Below, one piece after another: positions 1-9,448 of a stretch of 64,000 nt of DNA. Origin of the DNA: Arenicella chitinivorans (GTDB lineage Bacteria > Pseudomonadota > Gammaproteobacteria > Arenicellales > Arenicellaceae); NCBI RefSeq assembly GCF_014651515.1, contig NZ_BMXA01000001.1:620001-684000 (forward strand), written 5' to 3'. Numbering within the stretch: the stretch's first letter is position 1; every line of letters starts with the position of its first letter. The translations under genes and the position numbers were made by a program. The notes under the pieces are model-generated. The model was not told where the DNA came from, did no database searches, and worked only from the letters and a program-made list of their open reading frames with translations.

Positions 1-1
1 A

Positions 2-1291
2 CCGGTGGATGTCGACACGGCGCGACTTCATCGTAACTTAGTGGCCATGTTTCAGCTAGAAGCTGATCAAAAGGGTTTGGATCTACGATTGGAACTCGAC
101 CCTTCTCTGCCGTCATTTGTGCGCTTGGACAAGGGCCGCTATCGGCAAATTCTTAATAACCTCGTTTCCAATGCAATCAAGAACACGGAGTCGGGTTCGG
201 TGCGCATTAAACTGTCGTTCATTCCCAACCCTAACGGCGCGCAAACAGGTGAGCTTTGTATTGATGTGGTTGACACGGGTGTGGGGATACCACCCGAACA
301 AATTGAAAAAATTTTTAATGCGTATGAACAATTGGGCGAGCCGCAGTGCGGTGTTGGGCTTGGTTTAGCCATCTGTTCTCAGTTGTGCGCATTGATGCAC
401 GGCAGTATCCGATGTCGCAGCCAAGTTGGTCATGGCAGTGTCTTTGAGGTGCGATTACCAACGGACGTGTCCAGCGCTAATGTGGCTGATGCGCAAGCGG
501 CGGTTACGTTTGCTGATCCGGCCAAGGCCCCTAAGCCACGTATCCTGGTGGCAGAAGATAATCCGATTAATCAAAAGGTATTAGCAGCCCAACTGGCACA
601 GCTGGGTCAACATGCTGACATGGTAGACAACGGCGCAGAAGCGCTACAGCGATTACAAACCCATGATTATGATTTGGTTTTGATGGACATCATCATGCCG
701 ATCATGGACGGAGAGCAAACAATCAAGGCAATTCGTGAGGCAGAGCCTCGCATTGCTGGCCATTATTGCGTAGCACTAACCGCATCCAATTACCAAGATC
801 AAAAACAACGATTGCTGGATATGGGATTCGATGAGTTTCTCGGCAAACCGCTGAGTTTAAACGAATTGGCAAACATGTTGGCACAGGTCCCGATGCCGCA
901 GGGTGCTTTGGCGTCAAGCGACCGCGGCCATCAAAGCGCGTTCGACTCAAGTTACTTTAAAACTCAGTTTGGCGATATTTGGGAAACCGTATTTGTCGAA
1001 ATTGCGGATACCTTTCTTGCTCACACAAGCGCCAGCTTAGTTGCCTTGCAGGCCGCCATCGAGGCGGGTGAGTCTGATTCGATTTCGAAAATAGGTCATT
1101 CGCTGAAAGGTGCTGCCGCCAGTATGGGGGAATCAACACTGTCGGCCTTGTTTGAGCAGGTAGAGCGTGAACCAGACTCGATCCAGCTCACCGACTGGCA
1201 GGAGGAAATCGAGGCTCAATGGGCTCTAGTCTCATCCGTAATTCGGGAAGAGGTAGCGCGGATTACAAGGAAACAACAGGCGGTAGGTTGA
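2..1291 (+). CDS. Hybrid sensor histidine kinase, C-terminal part (HATPase-REC-HPt), 5'-truncated by window edge
   Basis: The reading frame is open to the left edge, so the sensor and HisKA domains lie outside the window. About 430 residues remain. The ATPase domain shows an N-box (RQILNNLVSNAIKN, ~47-60), a G1 box (DTGVGIP, ~90-96) and a G2 box (GVGLGLAIC, ~116-124). A receiver domain follows from ~178, with acidic pair E184-D185, phospho-acceptor Asp in LVLMDIIMP (~228) and Lys in GKPLS (~281). A C-terminal HPt domain carries the phospho-His in IGHSLKGAAASMG (~365). The layout matches BarA/EvgS-type phosphorelay kinases. The stop lies 3 nt before the flippase start, so it is probably co-transcribed with the polysaccharide genes and may control them (inference). 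Its partner output regulator is not visible. Confidence 0.9.
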   Translation, partial: PVDVDTARLHRNLVAMFQLEADQKGLDLRLELDPSLPSFVRLDKGRYRQILNNLVSNAIKNTESGSVRIKLSFIPNPNGAQTGELCIDVVDTGVGIPPEQIEKIFNAYEQLGEPQCGVGLGLAICSQLCALMHGSIRCRSQVGHGSVFEVRLPTDVSSANVADAQAAVTFADPAKAPKPRILVAEDNPINQKVLAAQLAQLGQHADMVDNGAEALQRLQTHDYDLVLMDIIMPIMDGEQTIKAIREAEPRIAGHYCVALTASNYQDQKQRLLDMGFDEFLGKPLSLNELANMLAQVPMPQGALASSDRGHQSAFDSSYFKTQFGDIWETVFVEIADTFLAHTSASLVALQAAIEAGESDSISKIGHSLKGAAASMGESTLSALFEQVEREPDSIQLTDWQEEIEAQWALVSSVIREEVARITRKQQAVG

Positions 1292-1294
1292 ATT

Positions 1295-2608
1295 ATGGGC
1301 TGGATTAAATCACTGCAGACGCGGGTGGCAAACAACGTCTTTCTGACCAATTTAGGTTGGCTTGGGGCGAGTGAAGTCGTCGTGCGTGCAACGCGGTTAA
1401 TCACCGCCGTGGTGTTGGCAAGAATGTTGGATCCGCTCGCATTTGGACTGGCTGCGCTGGTGCTCACGGTCAATGAGCTCATTCGGGTGTTTAGCCGTAA
1501 TGGTATTGGTGCCAAAATTGTGCAATGCGATGAGAGTCAATTGGACGAGGTGTGTAACACCGCATATCGGCTGAATCTGCTGTTTTGCTTCAGTCTGTTT
1601 GTGTTTCAGGTATTGATAGCGTATCCGCTGGCCGATTGGTATGACGCACCAAGTTTGGTGCCAATGTTACAAATTCTGGCACTGACCTACTTATTAATGC
1701 CGTTTGGTATGGTGCATGCGGCGTTAGTACAACGGCAACAACGGCTTAAATCCGTTGCCATGATTGATGGTGGGCAGGTAGCCACAGATAATCTGATTAC
1801 CGCTATCTTAGCGCTCTGTGGTCTGGGGGCATGGGCGATTGTGTTACCGAAATTTCTCACTACCCCAATTTGGTTAATTGGCTATCGGCGTGCAATTGTT
1901 TGGCGGCCGAGTGGGGCGGTGTTGAGCTTACCGCTGTGGCGTGAGGTGCTGGAGTTCGGACGTTATTTCCTAAGCATCGAGGTGCTTAAAACCGCACGTC
2001 TGAATCTAGATAACATGCTGATCGGGCGTTTATTGGGAATGGAGGCGCTTGGTATTTATTACTTTGCCCGGAACGCGGGTCTTGGGTTCAGTTTGACACT
2101 GATCAAAGCAGTTAACTCCGCGCTGTATCCGAATCTCTGTGAAGTTCGAAACAATGTGGCGGCCCTGCGTGCACGATTTGGTCGAAATATGAAACAGATT
2201 GCCTTAGTGGTGGTGCCGTTATTGCTGTTGCAGGCAGGTTTGGCGTATTGGTATGTTCCGATCGTATTCGGTGAGCAGTGGGCGCATGCGGTGCCCTTGT
2301 TGGCGGTATTGTGTTTGTCTGCTGTCCCACGCGCCTTTGGTGAGAGTGCCTCGGCCTTGGTGTTAGCGGCAAATCGGATACAGCATGATTTCATTTGGAA
2401 TATGGTGCTGACGACGCTGTTCATCAGTGTGGTGGCTTTTGCATCGACTGTCAGCCTGATGGCTGTTGCAACGGGTATTCTCCTGATCTATCTGCTGAGT
2501 AATCCGCTGTACTTGATTTATGCATGGCGCGTTTGTTGTCCGGCGGAGTCAAGCACTCAAACCGCAGAACTTAAACCCTTGGCGAAAGAGGCGGGTTATG
2601 GACACTAA
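1295..2608 (+). CDS. Wzx/WzxC-type polysaccharide flippase (MOP superfamily)
   Basis: A 437-residue, highly hydrophobic protein with about 12 predicted membrane segments. It begins with the N-terminal pattern of lipopolysaccharide/exopolysaccharide flippases (NLGWLGASEVVVRATRLITAV, then VLARMLDPLAFGLAALV). Family members move undecaprenyl-diphosphate-linked repeat units from the cytoplasmic to the periplasmic face of the inner membrane. The gene starts 3 nt after the kinase gene, and its 3' end overlaps the next glycosyltransferase gene by 11 nt, indicating one transcript. The Wzy-type polymerase, Wzz-type and Wza-type genes on the opposite strand complete a Wzx/Wzy-dependent pathway. WzxC-like versus another polysaccharide exporter of the same superfamily cannot be separated by eye. 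Confidence 0.85.
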   Translation: MGWIKSLQTRVANNVFLTNLGWLGASEVVVRATRLITAVVLARMLDPLAFGLAALVLTVNELIRVFSRNGIGAKIVQCDESQLDEVCNTAYRLNLLFCFSLFVFQVLIAYPLADWYDAPSLVPMLQILALTYLLMPFGMVHAALVQRQQRLKSVAMIDGGQVATDNLITAILALCGLGAWAIVLPKFLTTPIWLIGYRRAIVWRPSGAVLSLPLWREVLEFGRYFLSIEVLKTARLNLDNMLIGRLLGMEALGIYYFARNAGLGFSLTLIKAVNSALYPNLCEVRNNVAALRARFGRNMKQIALVVVPLLLLQAGLAYWYVPIVFGEQWAHAVPLLAVLCLSAVPRAFGESASALVLAANRIQHDFIWNMVLTTLFISVVAFASTVSLMAVATGILLIYLLSNPLYLIYAWRVCCPAESSTQTAELKPLAKEAGYGH

Positions 2609-3623
2609 TTCTCAGCATACGCACGCAGCGCATTCACCAGTTGTGACGGTCGTGATGCCCGTTTACAATGTCCGGGACTACATCCGGACCGCCGTTGAAT
2701 CGGTGTTGGCCCAGACCTATGACGACCTCGAGTTGATTGTGGTCGATGATGAGTCCCCGGATGACTCGATTGCGTGTATCCAGAATTTGATTGACGCCGA
2801 TCCTCGGATTCAGCTTGTCCATCAAGAAAACCGCGGACTGGCAGGGGCTCGAAACACCGGGATTCGCCAGGCGCGTGGCGAGTTTATTGCGTTTCTGGAC
2901 TCCGATGACTACTGGCATCCCGACAAGTTGCGACACCACGTGACGTTTATGCAGGCGCACCCTGAAGTCGGCGTGTCGTTCAGCGCGTCAATGTTTGTGA
3001 ACGAACAGGGCCAGTCACTCGAAAAAATGCAGACACCGGCGATTAAATCTGGGTATACACCGCGCGATGTATTCTGTCGTAACCCCATCGGAAATGGTTC
3101 CGCGCCAGTGATTCGAAATGGCGTATTGCAGCAGCTGGCGTTTCGTGGCAAGGATAAACATGGTCGGCAGACCGAGTATTGGCAGTACTTCAATGAGTCC
3201 CTAAAACAGTCCGAGGACATTGATTGCTGGACACGACTTGCATTGTTGACGGCCACTGAATTCAGCTTGATTGATAAGCCTCTGACCTATTATCGCTTGA
3301 ATAATGCTGGATTGTCAGCCGATGTCGCCAGTCAGTATCAGACTTGGCTCAAATTCATTGATGGTCTCGCCGAGCTGGCACCGGAATTCGTCAAGCGGCA
3401 TACGCCCGCGGCCAAGGCATTTCAGTGTCGATATATTGCGCGTCGCTGTATTTCGCAGGCGCAAGGCAGGCAAGCGTTGTCTTGGTTTGTGAAAGCATTA
3501 CGGTACAGCCCTGGTGCGTTAATGACAGAATCAAAACGTACCTTGGTGACGGCTGCTGCCAGTCTAGTGATGGCTTGTTTACCCGAAGCTGGTCAGCGTA
3601 AATTGGTGGCGCGATTTCTATAA
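2598..3623 (+). CDS. Family 2 glycosyltransferase
   Basis: GT-A fold glycosyltransferase of 341 residues. The N-terminal signature VVTVVMPVYNVRDYIRTAVES is followed by the nucleotide-sugar Asp region (LELIVVDDESPDDS) and the metal-binding DxD-type motif FIAFLDSDDYW. The ATG at 2598 is chosen because it follows an AAAGAGGCGG-type ribosome-binding site and gives an 11-nt overlap with the flippase gene; an upstream in-frame ATG at 2520 would add 26 residues lying inside the flippase. It probably adds a sugar to the lipid-linked repeat unit in the cytoplasm; the sugar is not predictable. The gene converges with the next GT2 gene, whose stop is 25 nt away. Confidence 0.9.
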   Translation: MDTNSQHTHAAHSPVVTVVMPVYNVRDYIRTAVESVLAQTYDDLELIVVDDESPDDSIACIQNLIDADPRIQLVHQENRGLAGARNTGIRQARGEFIAFLDSDDYWHPDKLRHHVTFMQAHPEVGVSFSASMFVNEQGQSLEKMQTPAIKSGYTPRDVFCRNPIGNGSAPVIRNGVLQQLAFRGKDKHGRQTEYWQYFNESLKQSEDIDCWTRLALLTATEFSLIDKPLTYYRLNNAGLSADVASQYQTWLKFIDGLAELAPEFVKRHTPAAKAFQCRYIARRCISQAQGRQALSWFVKALRYSPGALMTESKRTLVTAAASLVMACLPEAGQRKLVARFL

Positions 3624-3648
3624 CCGCCGCTTAGCTCAAGCGCGGGCA

Positions 3649-4584
3649 TTACGCGAGCAGGCTGCGCGCGTGCCAGTAGTACCACTTCAATCGAGTTACC
3701 TTTGATCTTGGATCTTTGAGTATCTTCTTCGCCGCCGCAAAGTTTCCACTACGGAGATTGCGTCGCACAAGATCGAGTAAATGCCCGGCTATGTATGCCC
3801 GCACACTGGGTGCCATGTCCGCTGGAATGGTACCTGCGTCGAGTTTGCTTTGTAGGCGTTCAGAGAACGGCATTTCCCCGACTGCAGATTCGGTTTGCAT
3901 TAGAGAACCACTCACTTCCTGAAAGTAGTGCGCACACACATCGGGGCTGTATGCAATCTGATGCGATAATGCTAACTCGCAGAACAGAGATTGATCTTCG
4001 CCCATATTTTCGCCTAATGGAAATCCTCCCAAAAGCTCAAACACGTCTTTGCGCACACAGAGACTCGAAGTGTTAAATGGTAGGTCGCCTTGCGCTGCGC
4101 TGAGAAAAAAATCTGGCAGAATTTGCTTGCGGTTTGCTGGGTCGAGACCACGTAATCGTGGGCTCTTTTTTTGGCCTGATGTTTGCCAAACGAACTCGTA
4201 TGCGGTGCCGAAGGCAGCACACGCAGGGAAGGCTAAAAAAAGCCGTTCAATGGTGGCCAAGAAAGTAGGTTTGTAGCTGTCGTCTGCATCGAGAAACACA
4301 ACCAAAGGGTGTGAGGCTAAGCTTACGCCGGTGTTTCGGGCCGCAGAGACCCCCGCATTTTTCTGGCGATGCAGTTTTATCCGCCGATCCGAGAACTCAG
4401 CTTGCAATTCGGTGGCACAGCTTACGGAGTCGTCTTGCGAGCCATCGTCCACCAAAATTATCTCCACGCGATTCGGTGCAATGTCGGCTTGATCTAGTAC
4501 TGACACCACAGCACGTCGAATGCTGGCCGCTTTGTTATATACCGGTATTACCACAGAGAATGAGGTTGGCGTGGTTGTCGACAT
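3649..4584 (-). CDS. Family 2 glycosyltransferase
   Basis: A 311-residue GT-A glycosyltransferase. It opens with SFSVVIPVYNKAASIRRAVVS, then IILVDDGSQDDS, and the catalytic-site motif LVVFLDADDSYKPTF. It is the last gene of the minus-strand polysaccharide operon (Wza-like, Wzz-like, Wzy-like, sulfotransferase, GT2), starting 30 nt after the sulfotransferase stop. It likely adds one residue of the repeat unit. It is not a close duplicate of the neighbouring plus-strand GT2: the two share the family motifs but differ elsewhere. Donor and acceptor are unknown. Confidence 0.9.
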   Translation of the reverse strand: MSTTTPTSFSVVIPVYNKAASIRRAVVSVLDQADIAPNRVEIILVDDGSQDDSVSCATELQAEFSDRRIKLHRQKNAGVSAARNTGVSLASHPLVVFLDADDSYKPTFLATIERLFLAFPACAAFGTAYEFVWQTSGQKKSPRLRGLDPANRKQILPDFFLSAAQGDLPFNTSSLCVRKDVFELLGGFPLGENMGEDQSLFCELALSHQIAYSPDVCAHYFQEVSGSLMQTESAVGEMPFSERLQSKLDAGTIPADMAPSVRAYIAGHLLDLVRRNLRSGNFAAAKKILKDPRSKVTRLKWYYWHARSLLA

Positions 4585-4614
4585 TTTTGCTGGGCTCCGT
4601 TGGGTGGTTTTGGT

Positions 4615-5517
4615 TTAGCTGGCTAGTGGTTGACTGGCCTGACCACTATTGCGCAACAGATCATCAATACGCAAGACTTCTTCTTTAAAATACTGGTCCA
4701 AGTGTATTTTGGCGAACTCAGACAGTTGGTGTCGCTGTCCTTGGCGAATGTTTTGGTTGCGCAGTTTTTGCCACACTTGGTGTCTCAGCTTCGCAGGTAG
4801 CAGCAATTTGAATGGCGCTAGTAACAGTTTTTTAGCAGGGTTCTGCGCATTCAGAAAGGTATGCAACCAACCGAACTTGGGCACGCCAGAGGCGTTCAAA
4901 TGCGATTGTTTCGTGGGCAATGTATGTGGCTCCACGCCCAGAAAGTCACACACTCGGTTTACCAGCTGTTGTGGGTTGCTGTGTAATTGTCGATAGTCCA
5001 ACAGCAGTACGTTATCGTGACCGAACAGAGATTGATACTGTTCGATGTGATCCGCGATTAGCCCCAATCGACAATAATTGAATCCATAGTCAACGCCATT
5101 TAATGTACGTTGTTTGCCATTAATTTCGTCTTCAATCGCTTGGTCCAATGATTCAATTTCCAAACCTTCTCTAACTTGGTGGCCCCACATGGACAATGCG
5201 CGCTCAACTGGGTTGCGGATTAGGCAGATTATTTTACAGTCTGGGATTTCCGCGTGGATACGTTCCGCGCTCTCCGGGTAATACAAATAGGCCGTAGACG
5301 CTTCACCGAGTGCTTTCTCGTGGTGCTGATCGAACAATGCGACGTAGTCATCGTGATCCGTGATGACCGGAAAATTGAACTTTTGCTCGCGACAAAAATA
5401 GTGTGGTTCTTTCAACTCCGGCAAAAATACCTCGGGGTTACTGTTCAATAGGCCGTGCAAGGTCGTGGTACCAGACTTGGCTGCGCCAGCGATAATAAAA
5501 TTGGGTTTACGTGTCAT
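4615..5517 (-). CDS. PAPS-dependent sulfotransferase
   Basis: A 300-residue sulfotransferase-domain protein. The PAPS 5'-phosphosulfate-binding loop is AAKSGTTTLHGLL (about residues 12-24), and the 3'-phosphate-binding segment is CLIRNPVERALSMW (about 98-111). The ATG at 5517 is chosen: it gives an N-terminus running directly into the binding loop and a 10-nt gap from the upstream polymerase gene, whereas the longer in-frame start at 5616 would overlap that gene. The placement between the Wzy-like polymerase and a glycosyltransferase suggests that it sulfates the exopolysaccharide or its lipid-linked precursor (inference). A carbohydrate acceptor is more likely than a small metabolite because of context. 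Confidence 0.85.
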   Translation of the reverse strand: MTRKPNFIIAGAAKSGTTTLHGLLNSNPEVFLPELKEPHYFCREQKFNFPVITDHDDYVALFDQHHEKALGEASTAYLYYPESAERIHAEIPDCKIICLIRNPVERALSMWGHQVREGLEIESLDQAIEDEINGKQRTLNGVDYGFNYCRLGLIADHIEQYQSLFGHDNVLLLDYRQLHSNPQQLVNRVCDFLGVEPHTLPTKQSHLNASGVPKFGWLHTFLNAQNPAKKLLLAPFKLLLPAKLRHQVWQKLRNQNIRQGQRHQLSEFAKIHLDQYFKEEVLRIDDLLRNSGQASQPLAS

Positions 5518-5527
5518 AAAGTGTCTC

Positions 5528-6886
5528 TTATCGATTAGTCGAGAGCGATTCAGAAATGATGCGGAATCGGCCGAGTAAGTTATGTTGATAGGTGTCCACG
5601 TCTGCGAAGCATTCACGGATACCGACGCCGATCAACAACCAAGCTGGCCAAGTCATATAAGCCAGCGCCTCGATGTTTTCACTCATCGAGAAAAAGCCCA
5701 GGATGAGGCACATACCAAGGCCTAAACGAGAGCTCACCTGATACTGTGCTTTGATCAATAGGACCAGGCACGTGAGTACAAATGGTGTGAGGAATGCTAA
5801 GAAACCTATGAAGCCCTTAACAAACAGCAGCCCATACCAATTGTGGTGCGAGCCAATAGGCATGAACTCAACTAGGTGCGTGCCGGTTTCCACCACGCCA
5901 TGCCCAAACCAGAATGCTTCTGATTGCCAACGGTAAAGCGCGATATTGCCCAGGCTGGCACGGACACGTGTTGAGTCTGCACGCGCTTCTTTAATGTCGT
6001 TTAAGGTGGTTAGCAGGAATTCGGAGATGGGGTCGAACATCATCGCGACCGCCAAAATACCGCATGCGGTGGTAATGATTACCCAAGGGCGCGTTAATCG
6101 TGATAATCCCCACACTGCGAGCGGAATGAGTAGTAGTACGATAATGCCCATGCGCGAGCTGGCAAGGAAGATCATCGTCGCGTTTCCAATCAGGCCCACA
6201 GTCTTCCAGAAGCGATCTTTTTCGAACCATGCACATAAGAAATAGATATTCGCGACAAATCCGACGGCGGGCGCCCAGGGTGCAAAATACCGCCAGCGCG
6301 GGCGACCGTTAAATGGGTCGATCTCGTAGAGACGAATCGTGAAAAACTCGGGTCCGGCACCGCCGAATACCTTCAACGGCGATACATACAATGTTTCAGG
6401 CAAGCGCAGAATAAAGGCCATGATGAGTGCTGGCGTGGCGAGTAATGCAATCAGTCCAACGATACACGCGGCACGACAAATGACTTGGTAGCGCAGCTTC
6501 AATGTATAACCCAACACAATGAAAATGCTTAATAGTGCCCAGCCTTTAGCCCAGCCAATGGTGGATTTAATTATTTTGCCGAAACCCAGATTGAAGTCGA
6601 CGTGGGCGATCACCAGCGTGAGCTCGAGAATTAGCGCGCTTAGGCACCAAAGTGCGATCAACCATTTGGTGTTTCGGTGACTGAGCTTAATACCGCTGAC
6701 CCAACGCGCGATCACGACTGCAGCCAGTCCCCAACCGAGTACCGGAGCAATGAGGTATAAGGCACCGACCAAGTAAAATGCAAAGGTCAATGTGATGCAG
6801 CGCGTGATGAGACGTTCGTCGCTACTCAGCGTACCGAAATCGTGCCAACGTTGATAGCGTATCTTATCGTAGAGCTCGGCGATCAT
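5528..6886 (-). CDS. O-antigen ligase / Wzy-type polysaccharide polymerase
   Basis: A 452-residue integral membrane protein with about 10-12 hydrophobic segments and a large periplasmic loop. It contains the pattern common to the Wzy_C/O-antigen ligase family near the C-terminal loop (FWFGHGVVETGTH, then GSHHNWYGLLFVKGFIGF). These proteins polymerise or ligate undecaprenyl-linked glycans on the periplasmic side. The start lies 1 nt after the stop of the Wzz-like gene, so translation is probably coupled. With the flippase and co-polymerase in the same locus, a polymerase role is favoured over a lipid A ligase role (inference). Confidence 0.8.
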   Translation of the reverse strand: MIAELYDKIRYQRWHDFGTLSSDERLITRCITLTFAFYLVGALYLIAPVLGWGLAAVVIARWVSGIKLSHRNTKWLIALWCLSALILELTLVIAHVDFNLGFGKIIKSTIGWAKGWALLSIFIVLGYTLKLRYQVICRAACIVGLIALLATPALIMAFILRLPETLYVSPLKVFGGAGPEFFTIRLYEIDPFNGRPRWRYFAPWAPAVGFVANIYFLCAWFEKDRFWKTVGLIGNATMIFLASSRMGIIVLLLIPLAVWGLSRLTRPWVIITTACGILAVAMMFDPISEFLLTTLNDIKEARADSTRVRASLGNIALYRWQSEAFWFGHGVVETGTHLVEFMPIGSHHNWYGLLFVKGFIGFLAFLTPFVLTCLVLLIKAQYQVSSRLGLGMCLILGFFSMSENIEALAYMTWPAWLLIGVGIRECFADVDTYQHNLLGRFRIISESLSTNR

Positions 6887-6887
6887 A

Positions 6888-8267
6888 TCATTGCTCCTTG
6901 TTCCGTTCGGTGAAGTTGAGGTCGCTCATCAGACATTGGCGCACGTCTGCCAAAATCACAGCCAGCGACAACAATCCAAAGACCATAAACAGGGCGACGA
7001 TGATCAACTTGGCTTGCAGGCGATCGCGCTTAATGGTGCCGCCTGGTTCCGTCAATAGTTGTGTCAACGGGTAAGTAGCGTAGATGTCCAATCGACTGGT
7101 ATCGAGCTTTGCCAGTGCCGAACTGAATATAGCCTCAGCGATTTGGTGGTTACGTTTGAGATCGCTCAGATTGGCCGCTTCACGCGTGTGAGATTTTATG
7201 CGTTCACTGTAAAGTTCGCGTTGCTTGACTAAAACTTGAATCCGAGCTTTGGTACCTTCTATCGTGGCCAGTTGTTGATTTATGCTTTGTAGCGTGCCAC
7301 TCAGGTCCTCGGAGAGTAGGCCATAAAGTTGGCTGCGATCCAATGTGTTGAGGTCGGGTATGTTAGTCAGGTTGTTCGCCAGCGCGTTGCGAATTCCCGT
7401 CAACTCTTTACTCACTTGTCGACGCATTGGGTTTTGCGCACCGTACACCTCGCGCATGCTGGATTCCTTGGCTTGTGTTTCTGCCAAAGCTTGTAACGCA
7501 CTGCGCGTTGTGGGGTTAGCTTGCGGTAGTAATAAAGCTTGAGCTTGGGCCGGCGAAATGCCCAGTTGCCGTAGCTCGGCTTCCAGTTTCGCGGACTGTG
7601 AGGCAAGCTCAACTTCCGCGCGGCTCTGTTCCGTACGCAGTTGTTCCGCGTCGGTGAGCCAGGTCTGAAATTGACCATCGGAAAGAATGTTACCGTTGTT
7701 CTGATATTCAACAATGGCTTCGCGTGCCGCTCGTAAGCGTTTTTTTGCTTCCGATAAATTGCCTTCGACGCCTTGATAATGGCGCTCGATTTCATTGGTT
7801 CTCAACTCGTCGAGCACGGAATGAAACACGGTGTTATAGAGTTCAGCGCGGTGCGTCAGTTCTTCCGGTGACCTTCCCTTAAGAGAGAATTGCATGGCCG
7901 GAGTCTGATCGATCAGGCGGATTCTGGGTTTGCTAAACGCATTCGCAGGTACCGAATACGCTTTGGCGGCGCGTTGAATCACTGCATCACTCAACGCAAT
8001 TTCTTTATAGGTGTTTTTCGGGCTGATGGAAACACTGCCATAGGCGTTTTTACCACTGCTACGGGCTTCACCTAGATTGTCCAGGTTGATGGTTGATCCG
8101 CGCTCAGTGCCAGGTAGCAAGACCACCCAGTCGGTTTTGTACTTAGGGCGCTCGAAAACCGTGTTCAGAACTGCAATCACCGTAACCACAATGAAAATTG
8201 CCGCAATGCGAAACTTTACGCGCCAAGCACTCGCAAGGAATGCACGAAAAAACAGAGGCCAGTTCAC
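6888..8267 (-). CDS. Wzz/GumC-type polysaccharide co-polymerase (chain-length regulator), no kinase domain
   Basis: A 459-residue protein with a membrane segment at each end (about residues 17-37 and 423-442) and a long periplasmic coiled-coil region between, the architecture of polysaccharide co-polymerases. The C-terminal part has the pre-TM pattern LLTEPGGTIKRDRLQ in place of the usual P/G-rich motif. It ends after the second membrane segment, so it lacks the cytoplasmic tyrosine-kinase domain of PCP-2a proteins. The start codon is GTG, overlapping the upstream stop as GTGA. It probably sets chain length and bridges the Wzy-like polymerase to the export lipoprotein. Confidence 0.85.
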   Translation of the reverse strand: MNWPLFFRAFLASAWRVKFRIAAIFIVVTVIAVLNTVFERPKYKTDWVVLLPGTERGSTINLDNLGEARSSGKNAYGSVSISPKNTYKEIALSDAVIQRAAKAYSVPANAFSKPRIRLIDQTPAMQFSLKGRSPEELTHRAELYNTVFHSVLDELRTNEIERHYQGVEGNLSEAKKRLRAAREAIVEYQNNGNILSDGQFQTWLTDAEQLRTEQSRAEVELASQSAKLEAELRQLGISPAQAQALLLPQANPTTRSALQALAETQAKESSMREVYGAQNPMRRQVSKELTGIRNALANNLTNIPDLNTLDRSQLYGLLSEDLSGTLQSINQQLATIEGTKARIQVLVKQRELYSERIKSHTREAANLSDLKRNHQIAEAIFSSALAKLDTSRLDIYATYPLTQLLTEPGGTIKRDRLQAKLIIVALFMVFGLLSLAVILADVRQCLMSDLNFTERNKEQ

Positions 8268-9448
8268 AGGATGCCTCCAAGTAAAATCGGACCGAACAAT
8301 TCGCCGACACCGCGTGCCACGTCACGGAGGTTAGTGAAGCGTGAATCGTAACAAGCAACACCGTCATCAGGCATTAGGTAAGGGTTCACCGCATAGTCTG
8401 ATGCATTCGCAAGCAGTTGATTGATGGAGCGACGAATAACCACCTGTTGTGTGCTGCCATGATGCCGAGTGATCAATAAAATACTGCGCGATGCATTGGC
8501 ATTGTGTGTTCCTCCAATGCAATTGGCCGAGATCGCCGCATCCAGCAAACTGGCACCGTAGGCCAGCCTGGTGGCATCCGTACTAATCGCGGATTGTGCA
8601 TTACTCAGTGCCGGAGCGGTCAGATTGGACATCAGTACACGCATTCCCGGTGGTGTAATCGACGTCGGTCGGATCAGGTGAGTGTCTTCTTCACCGCGCG
8701 AAGCAACGTAGATTTCGTCCCCTTGTATCAATGTCGGTACAGTTTGATAGTGTTCACCATCGACCAGGTTGTGAATGTTGAGTAAGTAAAACACACCGTG
8801 GCGTTTTAGGATGACGTTTCGCAGATCGGCATCGGGGCGGATGCCGCCGGCCGCACGGAGTGCAGCGGCCAGGTTTCGTCCGGTTGTAAACGAGCCAGTT
8901 TCGTGCTGCACGGTATCTTGGGGTTTGGTCGCCGGCTGCCCATTAATAGTGACTTGTCCTTGACTGAACACCGCACCGAATACAGTTACTTGGATGCTCG
9001 AAGCGCGCACCAAGCTGACATCGAGCATGGTTTGATCATCATGAAACCAGCCTTGTCGCAACAGGCTCGATTGGAGTGCCCGGATCAAGTTTCTTCGATC
9101 GAGCCCAGCCGCGAGCAATGGGTCACTGAATGGGATCTCCATCTCTCCAGCGGCATTGATCTGATACAAACCATCGTAATTTGGCATGGTCTGAATTTTC
9201 ATTTTTACCCAATCGCCGCGAGAGAAGCGCGGGGTGCTCATCTCAACGTCGCTGGCTGTCACCAGTTGTTGTTGCTGCAAAGCGCGGAAAGTCGTCACCG
9301 TTTGATTGTCCAATCTCACTGAACGATGAAAGGTGTGGTCGGTCTCTTCGCCCGCGTTGTCGAGATGTTTCGGCATGACGCTACAAGCGCTCACTGATAT
9401 CAGCAGGCCGAAAATACTCGCAATACGAGGTAGATAAGTCGTAAACAT
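8264..9448 (-). CDS. Wza-type polysaccharide export lipoprotein (Poly_export/SLBB)
   Basis: An outer-membrane export protein of about 394 residues. The ATG at 9448 is chosen because it begins a clean lipoprotein signal peptide ending in the lipobox SVSAC (Cys at ~22); a longer in-frame start at 9502 would place 18 residues encoded by the AT-rich operator region in front. The Poly_export domain begins near DWVKMKIQTMPNYDGLYQINAAGEMEIP, followed by SLBB-like segments (VTVFGAVFSQGQVTING...). It is the first gene of the minus-strand EPS operon and overlaps the Wzz-like gene by 4 nt. It likely forms the outer-membrane channel for the polymer. Confidence 0.85.
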   Translation of the reverse strand: MFTTYLPRIASIFGLLISVSACSVMPKHLDNAGEETDHTFHRSVRLDNQTVTTFRALQQQQLVTASDVEMSTPRFSRGDWVKMKIQTMPNYDGLYQINAAGEMEIPFSDPLLAAGLDRRNLIRALQSSLLRQGWFHDDQTMLDVSLVRASSIQVTVFGAVFSQGQVTINGQPATKPQDTVQHETGSFTTGRNLAAALRAAGGIRPDADLRNVILKRHGVFYLLNIHNLVDGEHYQTVPTLIQGDEIYVASRGEEDTHLIRPTSITPPGMRVLMSNLTAPALSNAQSAISTDATRLAYGASLLDAAISANCIGGTHNANASRSILLITRHHGSTQQVVIRRSINQLLANASDYAVNPYLMPDDGVACYDSRFTNLRDVARGVGELFGPILLGGIL

